Shown piece by piece: positions 33,207 through 41,781 of a stretch of DNA of 64,000 nucleotides; within the stretch, counting starts at the first letter, position 1; each line of letters starts with the position of its first letter. Made by a program: the position numbers and the translations under genes. The DNA is from an uncultured Coriobacteriaceae bacterium (GTDB lineage Bacteria; Actinomycetota; Coriobacteriia; Coriobacteriales; Coriobacteriaceae). The notes under the pieces are model-generated. The model saw only the letters and a program-made list of their open reading frames with translations. It did no database searches and was not told the origin of the DNA. The DNA is taken from the NCBI GenBank assembly GCA_944322305.1, contig CALUOP010000010.1, forward strand, positions 1 through 64,000, given 5' to 3'.

Positions 33207-36134
33207 CTAACGCGCGCTCTTGAGGGCCTGCTGGCGCGCAAAGCGGCGGCGCAGCCACGCCTTGCGGGCCTCCTCGATGGCGACAACCACCGGCGGGATG
33301 CAGCAGAGGAACACGTAATCCTGCCAGCCGAGCGGCGCGGTGTGGAACACACCCTGCAGCGGCGGGAACACGGTGAGGAACACGATAAGCGCGATCTCGA
33401 ACACGATGCCCACCACGATGCGGCGGTTGGAGAAGAGCCCCACCTTGAAGACGGAGGTGCGCTCGGTGCGGCAGTTCATGACCTGGCCGATCTGCGCGAA
33501 CACGATGCCGGCCAGCGTCATGGTGGTTGCCTGCACGTAGACGGGGTCGGCGTCGTTGCCCAGGCCCGCCAGCGGCGCGCCGGGCACCCAGCCCGCGAGC
33601 ACGTTCACGAGGAAGTAGCCCACCATGGCGGCGATGGAGCCCATGAGGCCGTACCACAGGAAGGCCTTCACCAGCACGCGCTTGTTGAGCAGGCGCTCGT
33701 TGGGGTCGCGCGGGGGCTGGTCCATGATGGTGCTCTCGGGCGGCTCGGTGCCCAGGCCCAGGGCCGGCAGCATGTCGGTGCCCAGGTCGATGGTGAGGAT
33801 CTGCATGGTGGTCAGCGGCAGCGGCACGGTGCCGGCGGAGAGCAGGTACACCGCGTTGGGCACGGCCTCGGGCGCGTTGGAGTTCAGGATGTACAGCAGG
33901 AACTTGCGGATGTTGCTGTACACGGCGCGGCCTTCTTCGATGGCGGCGACGATGGAGGCGAAGTTGTCGTCCGTGAGGATCATGTCGGCCGCCTCCTTGG
34001 CCACGTCGGTGCCGGTGATGCCCATGGCCACGCCGATGTCGGCCTTCTTGAGCGCCGGCGCGTCGTTCACGCCGTCGCCGGTAACGGCCACGATCTCGCC
34101 CATCTCCTGCAGGGCAGTGACCACGCGGAGCTTCTGCTCGGGAGCCATGCGGGCGAACACCACCTGGCCGGCGAGCTTCTCTTTGAGCTCGGCGTCGTCC
34201 ATGTGGGCGAGCTCGAAGCCCGACACCACGCTGAAGTCGTCGCCCTCCACGATGCGCAGGCGGCGGGCGATGCTCGCGGCGGTGAGGCCGTAGTCGCCGG
34301 TGATCATGACGATGCGGATACCGGCGCGGTGGCACTCGGCCACCGCGGCAGCCACTTCGGGGCGCGGCGGATCGGCCATAACCTCAAGGCCCACGAAGGT
34401 GAGGTGGCACTCAACGTTGTCGGGGGTGTAGTCGCTCATGGCGCCGGGCAGCCCCTCGGCCTGGGCGTCTTTGCCCAGCGCGCGGTAGGCTACGGCAAGC
34501 ACGCGCAGGCCGTCTGCGGCGTAGCCGTCGTTGGCGGCGGTGATCTGGGCGCGCAGCTCGTCGGTCAGGGGGACGACCTCGCCGTTCATGCGGATCTTCT
34601 CCGAGAGGCGCAGCACCTCGTTGGGGGCGCCCTTCACAAAGGCCACGCGGCGCGCGCCGTCGAGCGCGTCCTCCAGCTCGTGCACGGTGGTCATGCGCTT
34701 GCGGCGGCTCTCAAACGGGAGCTCCTTCACGCGCGGCATGCGCTTCTCGGCCTCGGCGGGCTCCATGCCGCCTTTCTGCGCAGAGACGAGCAGGCAGGCC
34801 TCGGTGGGGTCGCCGTACACCTCCCAGCGCGCGCCGTCCTCCTCGGGGGCGCGCAGGCGGGCGTTGCCGCACAGGGCGCCGCCGGCCAGCAGAAGCTCCA
34901 GGTCGGGGTCGTCCACGGCGCGCCAGCTGCGGCCCTCGGACTCGATGGCGCCCTCAGGCGCGTAACCCACGCCGGTGACCTCGTACTCGCGCGCGGCCGT
35001 CCACAGGTGGTTCACGGTCATCTCGTTTTGGGTGAGCGTGCCGGTCTTGTCGGTGCAGATCACGCTGGTGGAGCCCAGGGCCTCAACGGAGTTGAGCTTC
35101 TTCACCAAGGCGTTGCGCTTGCTCATGCGCTGCACGGCCATGGCCAGGGAAAGCGTCACGGTGGGCAGCAGGCCCTCGGGGATAAAGGCCACCACCATGC
35201 CCAGTGCGAAGATGAAGCTCTGGGCAAAGGGCTCCTTCACCACGAAGAACGACAGCGCCAAGAAGATGAGGCCCATGCACATGGCGAAGACCGTGACCTG
35301 CTTGGTGAGGCGGTTGAGCTCGCGGGTGAGCGGGCTTTCGGCCTCCTCCATGTTCTGGGTGAGGCTGGCGATCTTGCCGAACTCGGTGGCCATGCCGATG
35401 CGCATGACCACGGCGCGGCCGTTGCCCTCCGACACGCTCGTGCCGGCAAAGACCAGGTTGGGGATCTCGGCGGGCGAGAGGCCCTCCTCCAGCACGGCGT
35501 CGGCCGTCTTGCGCGAGGGGTTGGACTCGCCGTTCAGGGTGGACTGGTTCACCTGCAGGTCCGAGCTCTGGATCACGCGGGCGTCGGCCGAGATCTTGTC
35601 GCCCTCGGCGAGCACCATGATGTCGCCCGGGACCAGGTCCTCGGCCAGGATCTTCTCCTCCTTGCCGCCGCGGATCACCGTGGTGTAGGCGGGCAACATC
35701 TTCTTCAGGGCCTCGGTGGCCTGGCTGGCGCGCGCCTCCTGCCAGAAGCTGAACACGCCGTTGATGATGTTCACGAGCCACACGGCGCAGCCGAGCTCGG
35801 GCAGGCCCGCCGCGAAGGCGATGATGCCCGCCACCCACAGCAGCACGGCCATGAGGTGCGTGAAGTTGGAGAGAAACGCCAGGATGGGGGAGCGCTTCTT
35901 GGCGCTTTCGATGAGGTTCTTGCCGTAGCGCCCCTGGCGCGCGGCCGCCTCGTCGGCGCTGAGGCCGCCCCGGGCAGACCCGAGCTTCTCCAATGCGTTG
36001 TCAACAGGTTGACGTCTCAGTGAGTCGAGCAGGTCGTCTTGCGCGTCGTCGCGCGCCTGCTCCGCGATTCCCGCCGCAGCGGGCACACCGGCTGCCGCCT
36101 TCTTCTCAAGCGGCGAGCCTGCGCGGCTTCCCAT
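33207..36134 (-). CDS. P-type cation ATPase, Na,K-ATPase-like (P2)
   Basis: A protein of 975 residues; the ATG at 36134 follows AAAGGAGAGG. The phosphorylated aspartate is in CTDKTGTLTQNEMTVNHLW (about 357), the hinge is TGDGVNDAPALKKADIGVAMG (about 683), and the actuator loop is TLNGES. The membrane motif is IPEGLLPTVTL and the sixth helix region reads ILTIDLGTDMLPALGLGTEPPE. PEGLL and the IDLGTDM-P-A sequence are closer to Na,K/H,K pumps than to Ca pumps, so Na+ and/or K+ is the likely cargo, which is inference. There is no beta subunit gene. Two RCK proteins follow. A palindrome overlaps its promoter. Confidence 0.88.
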   Translation of the reverse strand: MGSRAGSPLEKKAAAGVPAAAGIAEQARDDAQDDLLDSLRRQPVDNALEKLGSARGGLSADEAAARQGRYGKNLIESAKKRSPILAFLSNFTHLMAVLLWVAGIIAFAAGLPELGCAVWLVNIINGVFSFWQEARASQATEALKKMLPAYTTVIRGGKEEKILAEDLVPGDIMVLAEGDKISADARVIQSSDLQVNQSTLNGESNPSRKTADAVLEEGLSPAEIPNLVFAGTSVSEGNGRAVVMRIGMATEFGKIASLTQNMEEAESPLTRELNRLTKQVTVFAMCMGLIFLALSFFVVKEPFAQSFIFALGMVVAFIPEGLLPTVTLSLAMAVQRMSKRNALVKKLNSVEALGSTSVICTDKTGTLTQNEMTVNHLWTAAREYEVTGVGYAPEGAIESEGRSWRAVDDPDLELLLAGGALCGNARLRAPEEDGARWEVYGDPTEACLLVSAQKGGMEPAEAEKRMPRVKELPFESRRKRMTTVHELEDALDGARRVAFVKGAPNEVLRLSEKIRMNGEVVPLTDELRAQITAANDGYAADGLRVLAVAYRALGKDAQAEGLPGAMSDYTPDNVECHLTFVGLEVMADPPRPEVAAAVAECHRAGIRIVMITGDYGLTAASIARRLRIVEGDDFSVVSGFELAHMDDAELKEKLAGQVVFARMAPEQKLRVVTALQEMGEIVAVTGDGVNDAPALKKADIGVAMGITGTDVAKEAADMILTDDNFASIVAAIEEGRAVYSNIRKFLLYILNSNAPEAVPNAVYLLSAGTVPLPLTTMQILTIDLGTDMLPALGLGTEPPESTIMDQPPRDPNERLLNKRVLVKAFLWYGLMGSIAAMVGYFLVNVLAGWVPGAPLAGLGNDADPVYVQATTMTLAGIVFAQIGQVMNCRTERTSVFKVGLFSNRRIVVGIVFEIALIVFLTVFPPLQGVFHTAPLGWQDYVFLCCIPPVVVAIEEARKAWLRRRFARQQALKSAR

Positions 36135-36260
36135 GGAAACCTCTCCTTTCCCACGCTCCGGGCTAGCTGGTGCCCGGTCGCATGAAAAACCAACCGTCCG
36201 CAGGGCGTGTCGCGAGCACGCCGCGCGTACCGCCGTACGCGGCGCCTCGCGAAAGCTGCC

Positions 36261-36302
36261 GCGTACGGAGCGGTATAGTACCCCTCCGTACGCAAAAAAC
36301 AA
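36261..36302 (-). promoter_or_regulatory. Promoter with overlapping operator palindrome for the P-type pump
   Basis: On the minus strand TTGTTT (36302-36297) and TACTAT (36280-36275) are 16 bases apart. GCGTACGGAG (36261-36270) and its exact complement (36284-36293) bracket the -10 box and lie inside the spacer. A repressor binding this 10-bp-arm palindrome would block RNA polymerase. Confidence 0.55.
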
Positions 36303-36442
36303 CAACTTTTTTGTGATTTCTTCAGATGATTGTTTGAGCAGGTCAAACGGTATAAATAAGGCACCTGCCAATGCCTGTTGAAGGGGAGGTGCGCCCCCGA
36401 GATCCCCTCTCTGAGGCGATGCCCGCCGCCGAAACGGGTTCG

Positions 36443-36529
36443 TTGGGGACGGTTCCGTTCTGCACCGTTTGGGGCGTGCCGCCCTCGCTTTGCCGGATGG
36501 GTTGGTTGGGGACGGGTACGTTCTGCACC
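36443..36529. repeat. Two 24-bp direct repeats of the GGGGACGGG family
   Basis: TTGGGGACGGTTCCGTTCTG-CACC at 36443-36466 and TTGGGGACGGGTACGTTCTG-CACC at 36506-36529, two mismatches, 63 bases apart. The right half differs from the TATGGCA type found elsewhere. Confidence 0.65.
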
Positions 36530-36761
36530 ATTCTCGCCCGGCCGCAGCGCTTGGGCGAGAAGGACCTTGCGCTTCGCGTCCAACCCCCGGTCCTTTTCGC
36601 CCAGCCCCGGGCCGCAGCGCCACGATGCCGCCCGTTCTGTGCATTCTCGGGCGGATCTGCGCTCGTGTCAGCTGCCGGTAAGGCGGTGCGTTAGAATTGA
36701 GAAGGCTGCGCCGCATGCCAAGGCGGCGCCTTAAAGTCCGAGAGACTGCAAGGGGGACTCA

Positions 36762-38147
36762 ATGCACGTCACCGCCATCGTGTTGGCTGCGGGTGAGGGC
36801 ACCCGCATGAAGTCTGGCCACGCCAAGGTCTCGCACCAGGTGCTGGGAAAGCCCATGGTGCGCTGGGTGGTCGACGCCGCGCGCGCCGCCGGGTGCGACC
36901 GCGTGGTCACCGTAGTGGGCAGCCACGCCGACGAGGTTCGCGCGCTGCTCGAGGGCATTTCGGGTGTTGAATGCGTGGAGCAGACCGAGCGGCTGGGCAC
37001 CGGCCACGCCGTGAAGGTTGCGCTGGAGGCCGCCGGCATCGCCGAGGGCCCCGTGGTGGTCTTGAACGGCGACCTGCCGCTGATCGAGGCCGATACCGTC
37101 CGCACCTTCGCCGAGAGCGTTGAGGGGGGCAAGGCCGCCTGTGCCATCCTGGCCGTTGACCTGCCCGATCCCACCGGCTACGGCCGCGTGGTCACCAACG
37201 AGGCCGGCGAGCTTGTCCGCGTGGTGGAGCAGAAGGACTGCACGCCCGAGGAGGCGGCCATCACCATCTGCAACGCCGGCTGCTACGCCTTCGACGGCGC
37301 CGCGCTGGCCGCGCACATCGGCGAGCTTTCCGCCGAGAACGCTCAGGGCGAGTACTACCTCACCGACATGCCCGAGATTCTCGCCCGCGCAGGCATGGCC
37401 ACCACGGTCTTCACCTGCAAAGACTGGCGCGAGGCGCTGGGCGTGAACAGCCGCGCGCAGCTGGCGGAGCTCACGGCCCTCGCGCGCGACCGCATCAACG
37501 CGCGCCACATGGCCGCCGGCGTCACCATCATGGACCCGGCGAGCACCTGGATCGGGCCGGAGGTTGCCATCGGCCGCGACACCGTGATCCTGCCGTCGTG
37601 CATGCTCATGGGCGCCACCACGGTGGGCGAGGAATGCACCGTGGGCCCGTTCACCCGCCTCACCAACGTCACCTGCGGCAACCGCGTGGTCATGGACGAG
37701 ACCATCGGCGAGGACGTCACGATCGACGACGACGTCACCTGCGGCCCGCGCTGCTACCTGCGCGGCGGCGCGCACCTCATGCAGGGCTCCAAGGTGGGCA
37801 CGCACGTGGAGATCAAGAAGTCCACGGTTGGCCGCGGCTCCAAGGTGCCGCACCTCTCCTACATGGGCGACGCAACCATCGGCGAGGGCGTCAACATCGG
37901 CGGCGGCTCCATCACCTGCAACTACAACGGGCGCGAGAAGAACAAGACCGTCATCGGCGACCGCACCTTCATCGGCTCTGACACCATGATGGTGGCGCCC
38001 GTTACCATTGGCTCTGACGTCGTGACCGGCGCCAGCAGCTGCATCACCAGGGATGTTCCTGACGGCGCGCTCGCCATCGAGCGCAGTCAGCAGGCTATCA
38101 TCGAAGGTTACACGGCCCGGAAGCACGCCCAGAACACGAAGGAGTAA
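36762..38147 (+). CDS. glmU: Bifunctional UDP-GlcNAc pyrophosphorylase / glucosamine-1-phosphate acetyltransferase
   Basis: A protein of 461 residues, full length. It makes UDP-N-acetylglucosamine for the cell wall. The N-terminal nucleotidyltransferase domain starts TAIVLAAGEGTRMKSGHAKVSHQVLGKPM (family L-A-A-G-x-G-T-R-M-x-S) and has LNGDLPLI. From about residue 250 the C-terminal left-handed beta-helix has hexapeptide repeats (AIGRDTVILPSCMLMGATTVGEECTVGPFTRL), ending with VNIGGGSITCNYNGREKNKTVIGD, the acetyltransferase active-site region. prs follows five bases after the stop, the conserved glmU-prs arrangement. Confidence 0.96.
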   Translation: MHVTAIVLAAGEGTRMKSGHAKVSHQVLGKPMVRWVVDAARAAGCDRVVTVVGSHADEVRALLEGISGVECVEQTERLGTGHAVKVALEAAGIAEGPVVVLNGDLPLIEADTVRTFAESVEGGKAACAILAVDLPDPTGYGRVVTNEAGELVRVVEQKDCTPEEAAITICNAGCYAFDGAALAAHIGELSAENAQGEYYLTDMPEILARAGMATTVFTCKDWREALGVNSRAQLAELTALARDRINARHMAAGVTIMDPASTWIGPEVAIGRDTVILPSCMLMGATTVGEECTVGPFTRLTNVTCGNRVVMDETIGEDVTIDDDVTCGPRCYLRGGAHLMQGSKVGTHVEIKKSTVGRGSKVPHLSYMGDATIGEGVNIGGGSITCNYNGREKNKTVIGDRTFIGSDTMMVAPVTIGSDVVTGASSCITRDVPDGALAIERSQQAIIEGYTARKHAQNTKE

Positions 38148-38152
38148 CAGGG

Positions 38153-39142
38153 ATGCCCACTAACGAGAAGGACCCGCAGAATCCGGTACGCATGTACAAG
38201 AGCCTGAGGCTGTATTCGGGCAACGCCAACCGTCCGCTGGCCGAGAAGATCGCCAAGATCCTCGGCGTGGAGCTCTCCGGCCTGGCGCTCGAGAAGTTCG
38301 CCAACGGCGAGATCTACGCGCGCTTCGACGAGTCCGTCCGCGGCGCCGACGTGTTCTTCGTGCAGTCCATCTGCGGCGATGTGAACGACGCGCTCATGGA
38401 GCTGCTCATCGCCACCGACGCGGCCAAGCGCGCCTCCGCCCGCACCGTGACCGCCGTTATCAGCCACTACGGCTATGCGCGCCAGGATCGCAAGGCCTCC
38501 CCGCGCGAGCCCATCACCGCTCGTCTGGTGGCCAACCTCATCGAGCGCTCCGGCGTTGACCGCGTCATCACGCTCGACCTGCACCAGGGCCAGATCCAGG
38601 GCTTCTTCGACATCCCGGTGAACCACCTCTCCGCCCTGCCGCTGTTCGGCGAGTACTACAACAACATGAACTTCGACACGGACAACCTCGTGGTGGTCTC
38701 CCCCGACGTGGGCCGCGCCAAGGCCGCCAAGAAGCTCTCCGACATGCTGGGCTGCTCGCTGGCCATCGCCCACAAGGGCCGTCCGCGCCACAACGCGGCC
38801 GAGGTCATGGGCATCATCGGCGACATCAAGGGCAAGACCTGCATCATCAACGACGACATGATCGACACCGCAGGTACCCTGTGCGCCAGCGTGCGCGAGC
38901 TCAAGAAGATGGGCGCCGGCGACATCTACGTGTGCGCCACCCACGCCATCTTCTCCGGCCCGGCGATCGAGCGCCTGAACGACGCCCCCATCGTGGAGTG
39001 CCTGGTCACCGACTCCATCCCGGTTGAGGAGGGCGGCAAGATCAAGACGCTCTCCGTGGCGCAGGAGTTTGCCGAGGCCATCTCCGCCGTGTACGAGGAG
39101 CGCTCGGTCTCCAAGCTCGTCGGCGGCGACTTCGCACTGTAA
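38153..39142 (+). CDS. prs: Ribose-phosphate pyrophosphokinase
   Basis: A protein of 329 residues. It makes PRPP from ribose 5-phosphate and ATP for nucleotides, histidine and tryptophan. Motifs: LYSGNANRPLAEKIAKILG, KFANGEIYARFDESVRGADVF, VISHYGYARQDRKASPREPI (flexible catalytic loop), TLDLHQGQIQGFFDIPV, and the PRPP-binding CIINDDMIDTAGTL. A 10-residue N-terminal extension precedes the usual start. Co-transcription with glmU links PRPP to wall precursor supply. A terminator follows at 39173-39203. Confidence 0.96.
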   Translation: MPTNEKDPQNPVRMYKSLRLYSGNANRPLAEKIAKILGVELSGLALEKFANGEIYARFDESVRGADVFFVQSICGDVNDALMELLIATDAAKRASARTVTAVISHYGYARQDRKASPREPITARLVANLIERSGVDRVITLDLHQGQIQGFFDIPVNHLSALPLFGEYYNNMNFDTDNLVVVSPDVGRAKAAKKLSDMLGCSLAIAHKGRPRHNAAEVMGIIGDIKGKTCIINDDMIDTAGTLCASVRELKKMGAGDIYVCATHAIFSGPAIERLNDAPIVECLVTDSIPVEEGGKIKTLSVAQEFAEAISAVYEERSVSKLVGGDFAL

Positions 39143-39172
39143 GCTGCGTGCGTCTCGCAACAACGCTCTGTG

Positions 39173-39203
39173 CAAGGCCGGTCCCTCGGGGCCGGCCTTT
39201 TTG
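39173..39203 (+). terminator. Rho-independent terminator after prs
   Basis: AAGGCCGG and CCGGCCTT around a ten-base loop, followed by TTT, about 30 bases after the prs stop. Confidence 0.8.
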
Positions 39204-39257
39204 CTGCGCGGTGTTGCCGCGCGGGGCGGCGCGTGGTGCGCAGTGGGGCGTTTCCCG

Positions 39258-39263
39258 TATACT
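39258..39263 (+). promoter_or_regulatory. Candidate -10 box upstream of the small secreted protein
   Basis: TATACT 114 bases before the ATG at 39377. The leader between contains three copies of GCGAGAAG. The -35 is unclear. Confidence 0.3.
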
Positions 39264-39376
39264 GAGGTCTTGCGGGCGAGAAGGGCCGGCGCATGGGCGA
39301 GAAGCGCCGCGCGAGAAGAGCTGCCGCGTGCGCTGCGGTTTTTCTCGCAGGTGCCTCAGCGTGAGGAGGAGGGCGC

Positions 39377-39739
39377 ATGAAGCAACTAAAGATGCGGATC
39401 CTGGCCCTGTGGGCATGTGTCTGCCTTTTGGTGGCGGGCGCCCTGGCCGGTGTTCCGGTGAGCGCATACGCTAGCGAGGCGCAAGGCTCTGCGGGCGACG
39501 CAGCCGACACGACCGCCATGGAGGGCGCGGCGGCAGACAGCGAGGCGGCGACCTCTGACGACGCGGAGGCTGCGTCCGATGCAGGGGAGCCGCAAGCCAT
39601 CGTCCTCGGCCCGGGCGTGATCGTGCTGCTCATTGGTGTGGCCATTGTGGGCATCGCGCAGCATCACGTGATGGAGAAGGACGGCCTTTTGGACGAGGAC
39701 CCGCACGCGCAGTACCCGTCGGAGAAGCGCCGCAGGTAG
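39377..39739 (+). CDS. Small exported membrane protein, function unknown
   Basis: A protein of 120 residues; the ATG at 39377 follows GAGGAGGAGG. Residues 1-32 are a signal peptide (MKQLKMRILALWACVCLLVAG, cleavage likely after VSAYA). A low-complexity Ala/Asp/Ser/Glu stretch (33-72) leads to a membrane helix (about 75-95, IVLGPGVIVLLIGVAIVGIA). The C-terminal 25 residues are charged and would face the cytoplasm (HHVMEKDGLLDEDPHAQYPSEKRRR). I do not recognise a family. It stands alone between prs and a methyltransferase gene. Confidence 0.6.
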   Translation: MKQLKMRILALWACVCLLVAGALAGVPVSAYASEAQGSAGDAADTTAMEGAAADSEAATSDDAEAASDAGEPQAIVLGPGVIVLLIGVAIVGIAQHHVMEKDGLLDEDPHAQYPSEKRRR

Positions 39740-39845
39740 CGCGCGCGCGAGGGTTTGAACGCGCGGGCGGAGCACGCCCCGGCAGGTGTCCGGAGCCAGC
39801 GGGCACCTTGCGCGCCGGGGCCGCACGAGGAGGGGGACGCAGCGC

Positions 39846-40622
39846 ATGGAGCGCAGGGACGAGATAGACTACACGGCTGCCAACGCGCGGACCATCGACG
39901 GCTGGGTTGACCACGGCTGGGTGTGGGGCACCCCCATCGACCACGAGGAGTACGCCCGCGCCTGCGCCGGCGACTGGCGCATCCGCCTCACGCCGACCAA
40001 GTTCATGCCGCGTACCTGGTATTTTCCCGACATGCGCGGCAAGCGCGTGCTCGGCTTGGCCTCGGGCGGCGGCCAGCAGATGCCGGTGTTCGCTGCCATG
40101 GGCGCTCGGTGCACCATCTTGGACTACTCGCCGCGCCAGCTTGAGTCCGAGCGCCGCGTGGCCGAGCGCGAGGGCTACGAGATCGAGATCGTCCGCGCCG
40201 ACATGACCAAGCCGCTGCCCTTTGCCGACGAGGCCTTCGACCTCATCTGCCATCCGGTTTCCAACTGCTACGTTGAGCATGTGTTGCCGGTGTGGCTCGA
40301 ATGCTACCGCGTGCTCAAGCCCGGCGGCCGCCTGCTGGCGGGTTTGGACAACGGCTTTGGCTACGTGCTCGACGACGCGTGCGAGCGCGTGGTGGGCGGG
40401 CTGCCGTTTAACCCGCTGCGCAACCCCGCGGACCTGGAGCGCTTGGACGTGGCCGAGGACGGCTACCAGTTTTCCCACACGCTGGAAGACCAGGTTCGCG
40501 GCCAGCTGCGCGCCGGGTTTGCGCTGGTAGACTGCTACGAGGACACCGACGCCGAAGGGCGCTTGCACGACCTGTGCATCCCCACGTTCTGGGCTACCTT
40601 CGCCGAGAAGCGCGGGTGCTAA
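39846..40622 (+). CDS. Class I SAM-dependent methyltransferase
   Basis: A protein of 258 residues; the ATG at 39846 follows GAGGAGGGGG. The SAM-binding loop is RVLGLASGGGQQMPVFAAMGARCTILDYS (motif I with its acidic strand end), then DMTKPLPFADEAFDLICHPVSNCYVEHVLPVW and a CYRVLKPGGRLLAGLDN segment (motif II/III). The N-terminus DYTAANARTIDGWVDHGWVWGTPIDHEEY is a conserved lid of this subfamily. The substrate is unknown. A MarR regulator is encoded 150 bases downstream on the same strand, which could mean a detoxification role, but that is a guess. Confidence 0.85.
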   Translation: MERRDEIDYTAANARTIDGWVDHGWVWGTPIDHEEYARACAGDWRIRLTPTKFMPRTWYFPDMRGKRVLGLASGGGQQMPVFAAMGARCTILDYSPRQLESERRVAEREGYEIEIVRADMTKPLPFADEAFDLICHPVSNCYVEHVLPVWLECYRVLKPGGRLLAGLDNGFGYVLDDACERVVGGLPFNPLRNPADLERLDVAEDGYQFSHTLEDQVRGQLRAGFALVDCYEDTDAEGRLHDLCIPTFWATFAEKRGC

Positions 40623-40674
40623 CGGGCCAGGCGCGGATGCTGGACGAATTTTCGCCCATGTGAAACGACTGACT

Positions 40675-40703
40675 GTGGTTAAAATTAAGGGGTTAATTAT
40701 TTC
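40675..40703 (+). promoter_or_regulatory. AT-rich repeat before the MarR gene
   Basis: GGTTAAAATTAAGGGGTTAATTA carries two GTTAA direct repeats and a TAAAAT that could be a -10. MarR proteins often bind their own promoter. The TTAA core also recurs upstream of the PTS operon. Confidence 0.35.
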
Positions 40704-40772
40704 GGCGGCGTACTATGCGCGCGCCTGTCGGGTATCCTGATTGCCAAGCGTCGCCGAGGGCGCAGGGACGGT

Positions 40773-41258
40773 ATGTGCGCAGGGAGTGGAACAGTGGATT
40801 ACGAGGAAGCGGCACGCAAGCTCATCGTGTACTCGCAGGGGCTCGCCAAGGGCTCGCTGGGCACGGCGCGCTCTCTTGCGGTAGGCGAGGCGCCTGTGCT
40901 GCAGTACCTCTCGGACACGGGCGAGGAGATGAACCCGTCCGCCTTGGCCGACAAGCTCGGGTATACGCGCCCCCGCATGACGCGCATCTTGGACTCGCTG
41001 GTGTCAAAGGGCTACGTCTCCCGCCGGCATGACGAGAGCGACCGCCGCAAGGTGCTCGTCAGCGCTACGGAGTCCGGCGTAGAGCACGCCAAGCATCAGG
41101 GCGAGAGCAGCGTGGCGGCGGTGGCGGCGCAGCTCAGCGCGCTGGGATCCGACAGCGCGGCCGAGCTCGTTACTGTTTTGGAGAAGGCCTACAGCATCAC
41201 GTACGACCGCGAGGACGTGGTGAGCGGCGGCAAGAAGCGCGGGCGCCGCAAGCGGTAG
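40773..41258 (+). CDS. MarR-family transcriptional regulator
   Basis: A protein of 161 residues from the ATG at 40773; a GTG at 40794 with AGGGAG seven bases upstream is an equally good start (154 residues). The winged helix reads LQYLSDTGEEMNPSALADKLGYTRPRMTRILDSLVSKGYVSRRHDESDRRKVLVSATESG, the standard MarR pattern with the D-x-R-D/R wing. The flanking helices form the dimer domain, and the tail is Lys/Arg-rich (SGGKKRGRRKR). Targets may include itself, the methyltransferase, or the PTS operon downstream, whose control region shares TTAA-rich repeats. Confidence 0.85.
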   Translation: MCAGSGTVDYEEAARKLIVYSQGLAKGSLGTARSLAVGEAPVLQYLSDTGEEMNPSALADKLGYTRPRMTRILDSLVSKGYVSRRHDESDRRKVLVSATESGVEHAKHQGESSVAAVAAQLSALGSDSAAELVTVLEKAYSITYDREDVVSGGKKRGRRKR

Positions 41259-41781
41259 GCAGGCCAGGGCGGCAGCCGAGACGCGCGGGCGCTGCGCCTG
41301 CGCATGTTCTGCGACGCCGTCCGTCCGCTGTGCCGCCCATAACTGTTGCGCTTATTAACTTTCAGCTATGGTTTCAAGGGCCGCCATGGCGCGCTGTGCG
41401 GCGCCGTGCGAGAAGCACGTGAAAGATGCATAACAAAATAGTTAATACTGATTGCTTCGCACATTTCGTTTATCAGGTATTTTGTTTCCACGGCCGGAAA
41501 ACAGTTGCCGTTCACAGGTAAAAACATACCGTTCACAGGTAATTACAGAATAGTTGATACCATTAACGGATAACGGTCGACCGTTCACCGGCAAATCTCC
41601 CCAAACAAACTAGTTAATAGTAATAATTATTTCAGCAAGACCCAAGAAAGCGAATTACGCAGACGCGGCGCGGGCTTTAAGAGCTCAACCTCAGAGAACG
41701 CAAGCAAAAGCGTCTGCGTGCTCGCCTCCTGGGAAGAGGTTGCGCGGCACGTGTCACGCCGCGCGGAAAGGAAGGCAAGAC
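41259..41781. other. AT-rich control region upstream of the PTS operon
   Basis: More than 400 bases of distinctly AT-rich non-coding DNA (about 41340-41660) with ordered direct repeats and a palindrome. Long leaders of this kind normally carry several regulator sites. No gene is seen. Confidence 0.6.
41353..41619 (+). promoter_or_regulatory. Repeated operator-like sites of the PTS operon
   Basis: CCGTTCACAGGTAA occurs at 41508-41521 and 41529-41542 (21 bases apart, two helical turns) and as CCGTTCACCGGCAA at 41581-41594. AACGGTCGACCGTT at 41572-41585 is a perfect palindrome overlapping the third site. A second family, TAGTTAATA, occurs near 41439, 41551 (one change) and 41611, and inverted near 41353-41361. 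Two regulators are therefore likely. Confidence 0.55.

Larger units (their letters stand above)
36135..36761. other. Divergent intergenic region between the P-type pump and glmU
   Basis: No gene is supported. It contains the pump promoter with its palindrome (36261-36302), an AT-rich stretch around 36295-36360, two 24-bp direct repeats of the GGGGACGGG family, and CTCGCCC/GCGAGAAGG motifs near 36535-36560. Confidence 0.6.

Noticed and set aside
32775-36023. Open frame of 1082 codons opposite the P-type ATPase and RCK genes
   Set aside because: It runs antisense to three clearly recognisable proteins, is His/Gly/Ala/Arg-biased as expected from high-GC third positions, and has no ribosome site.
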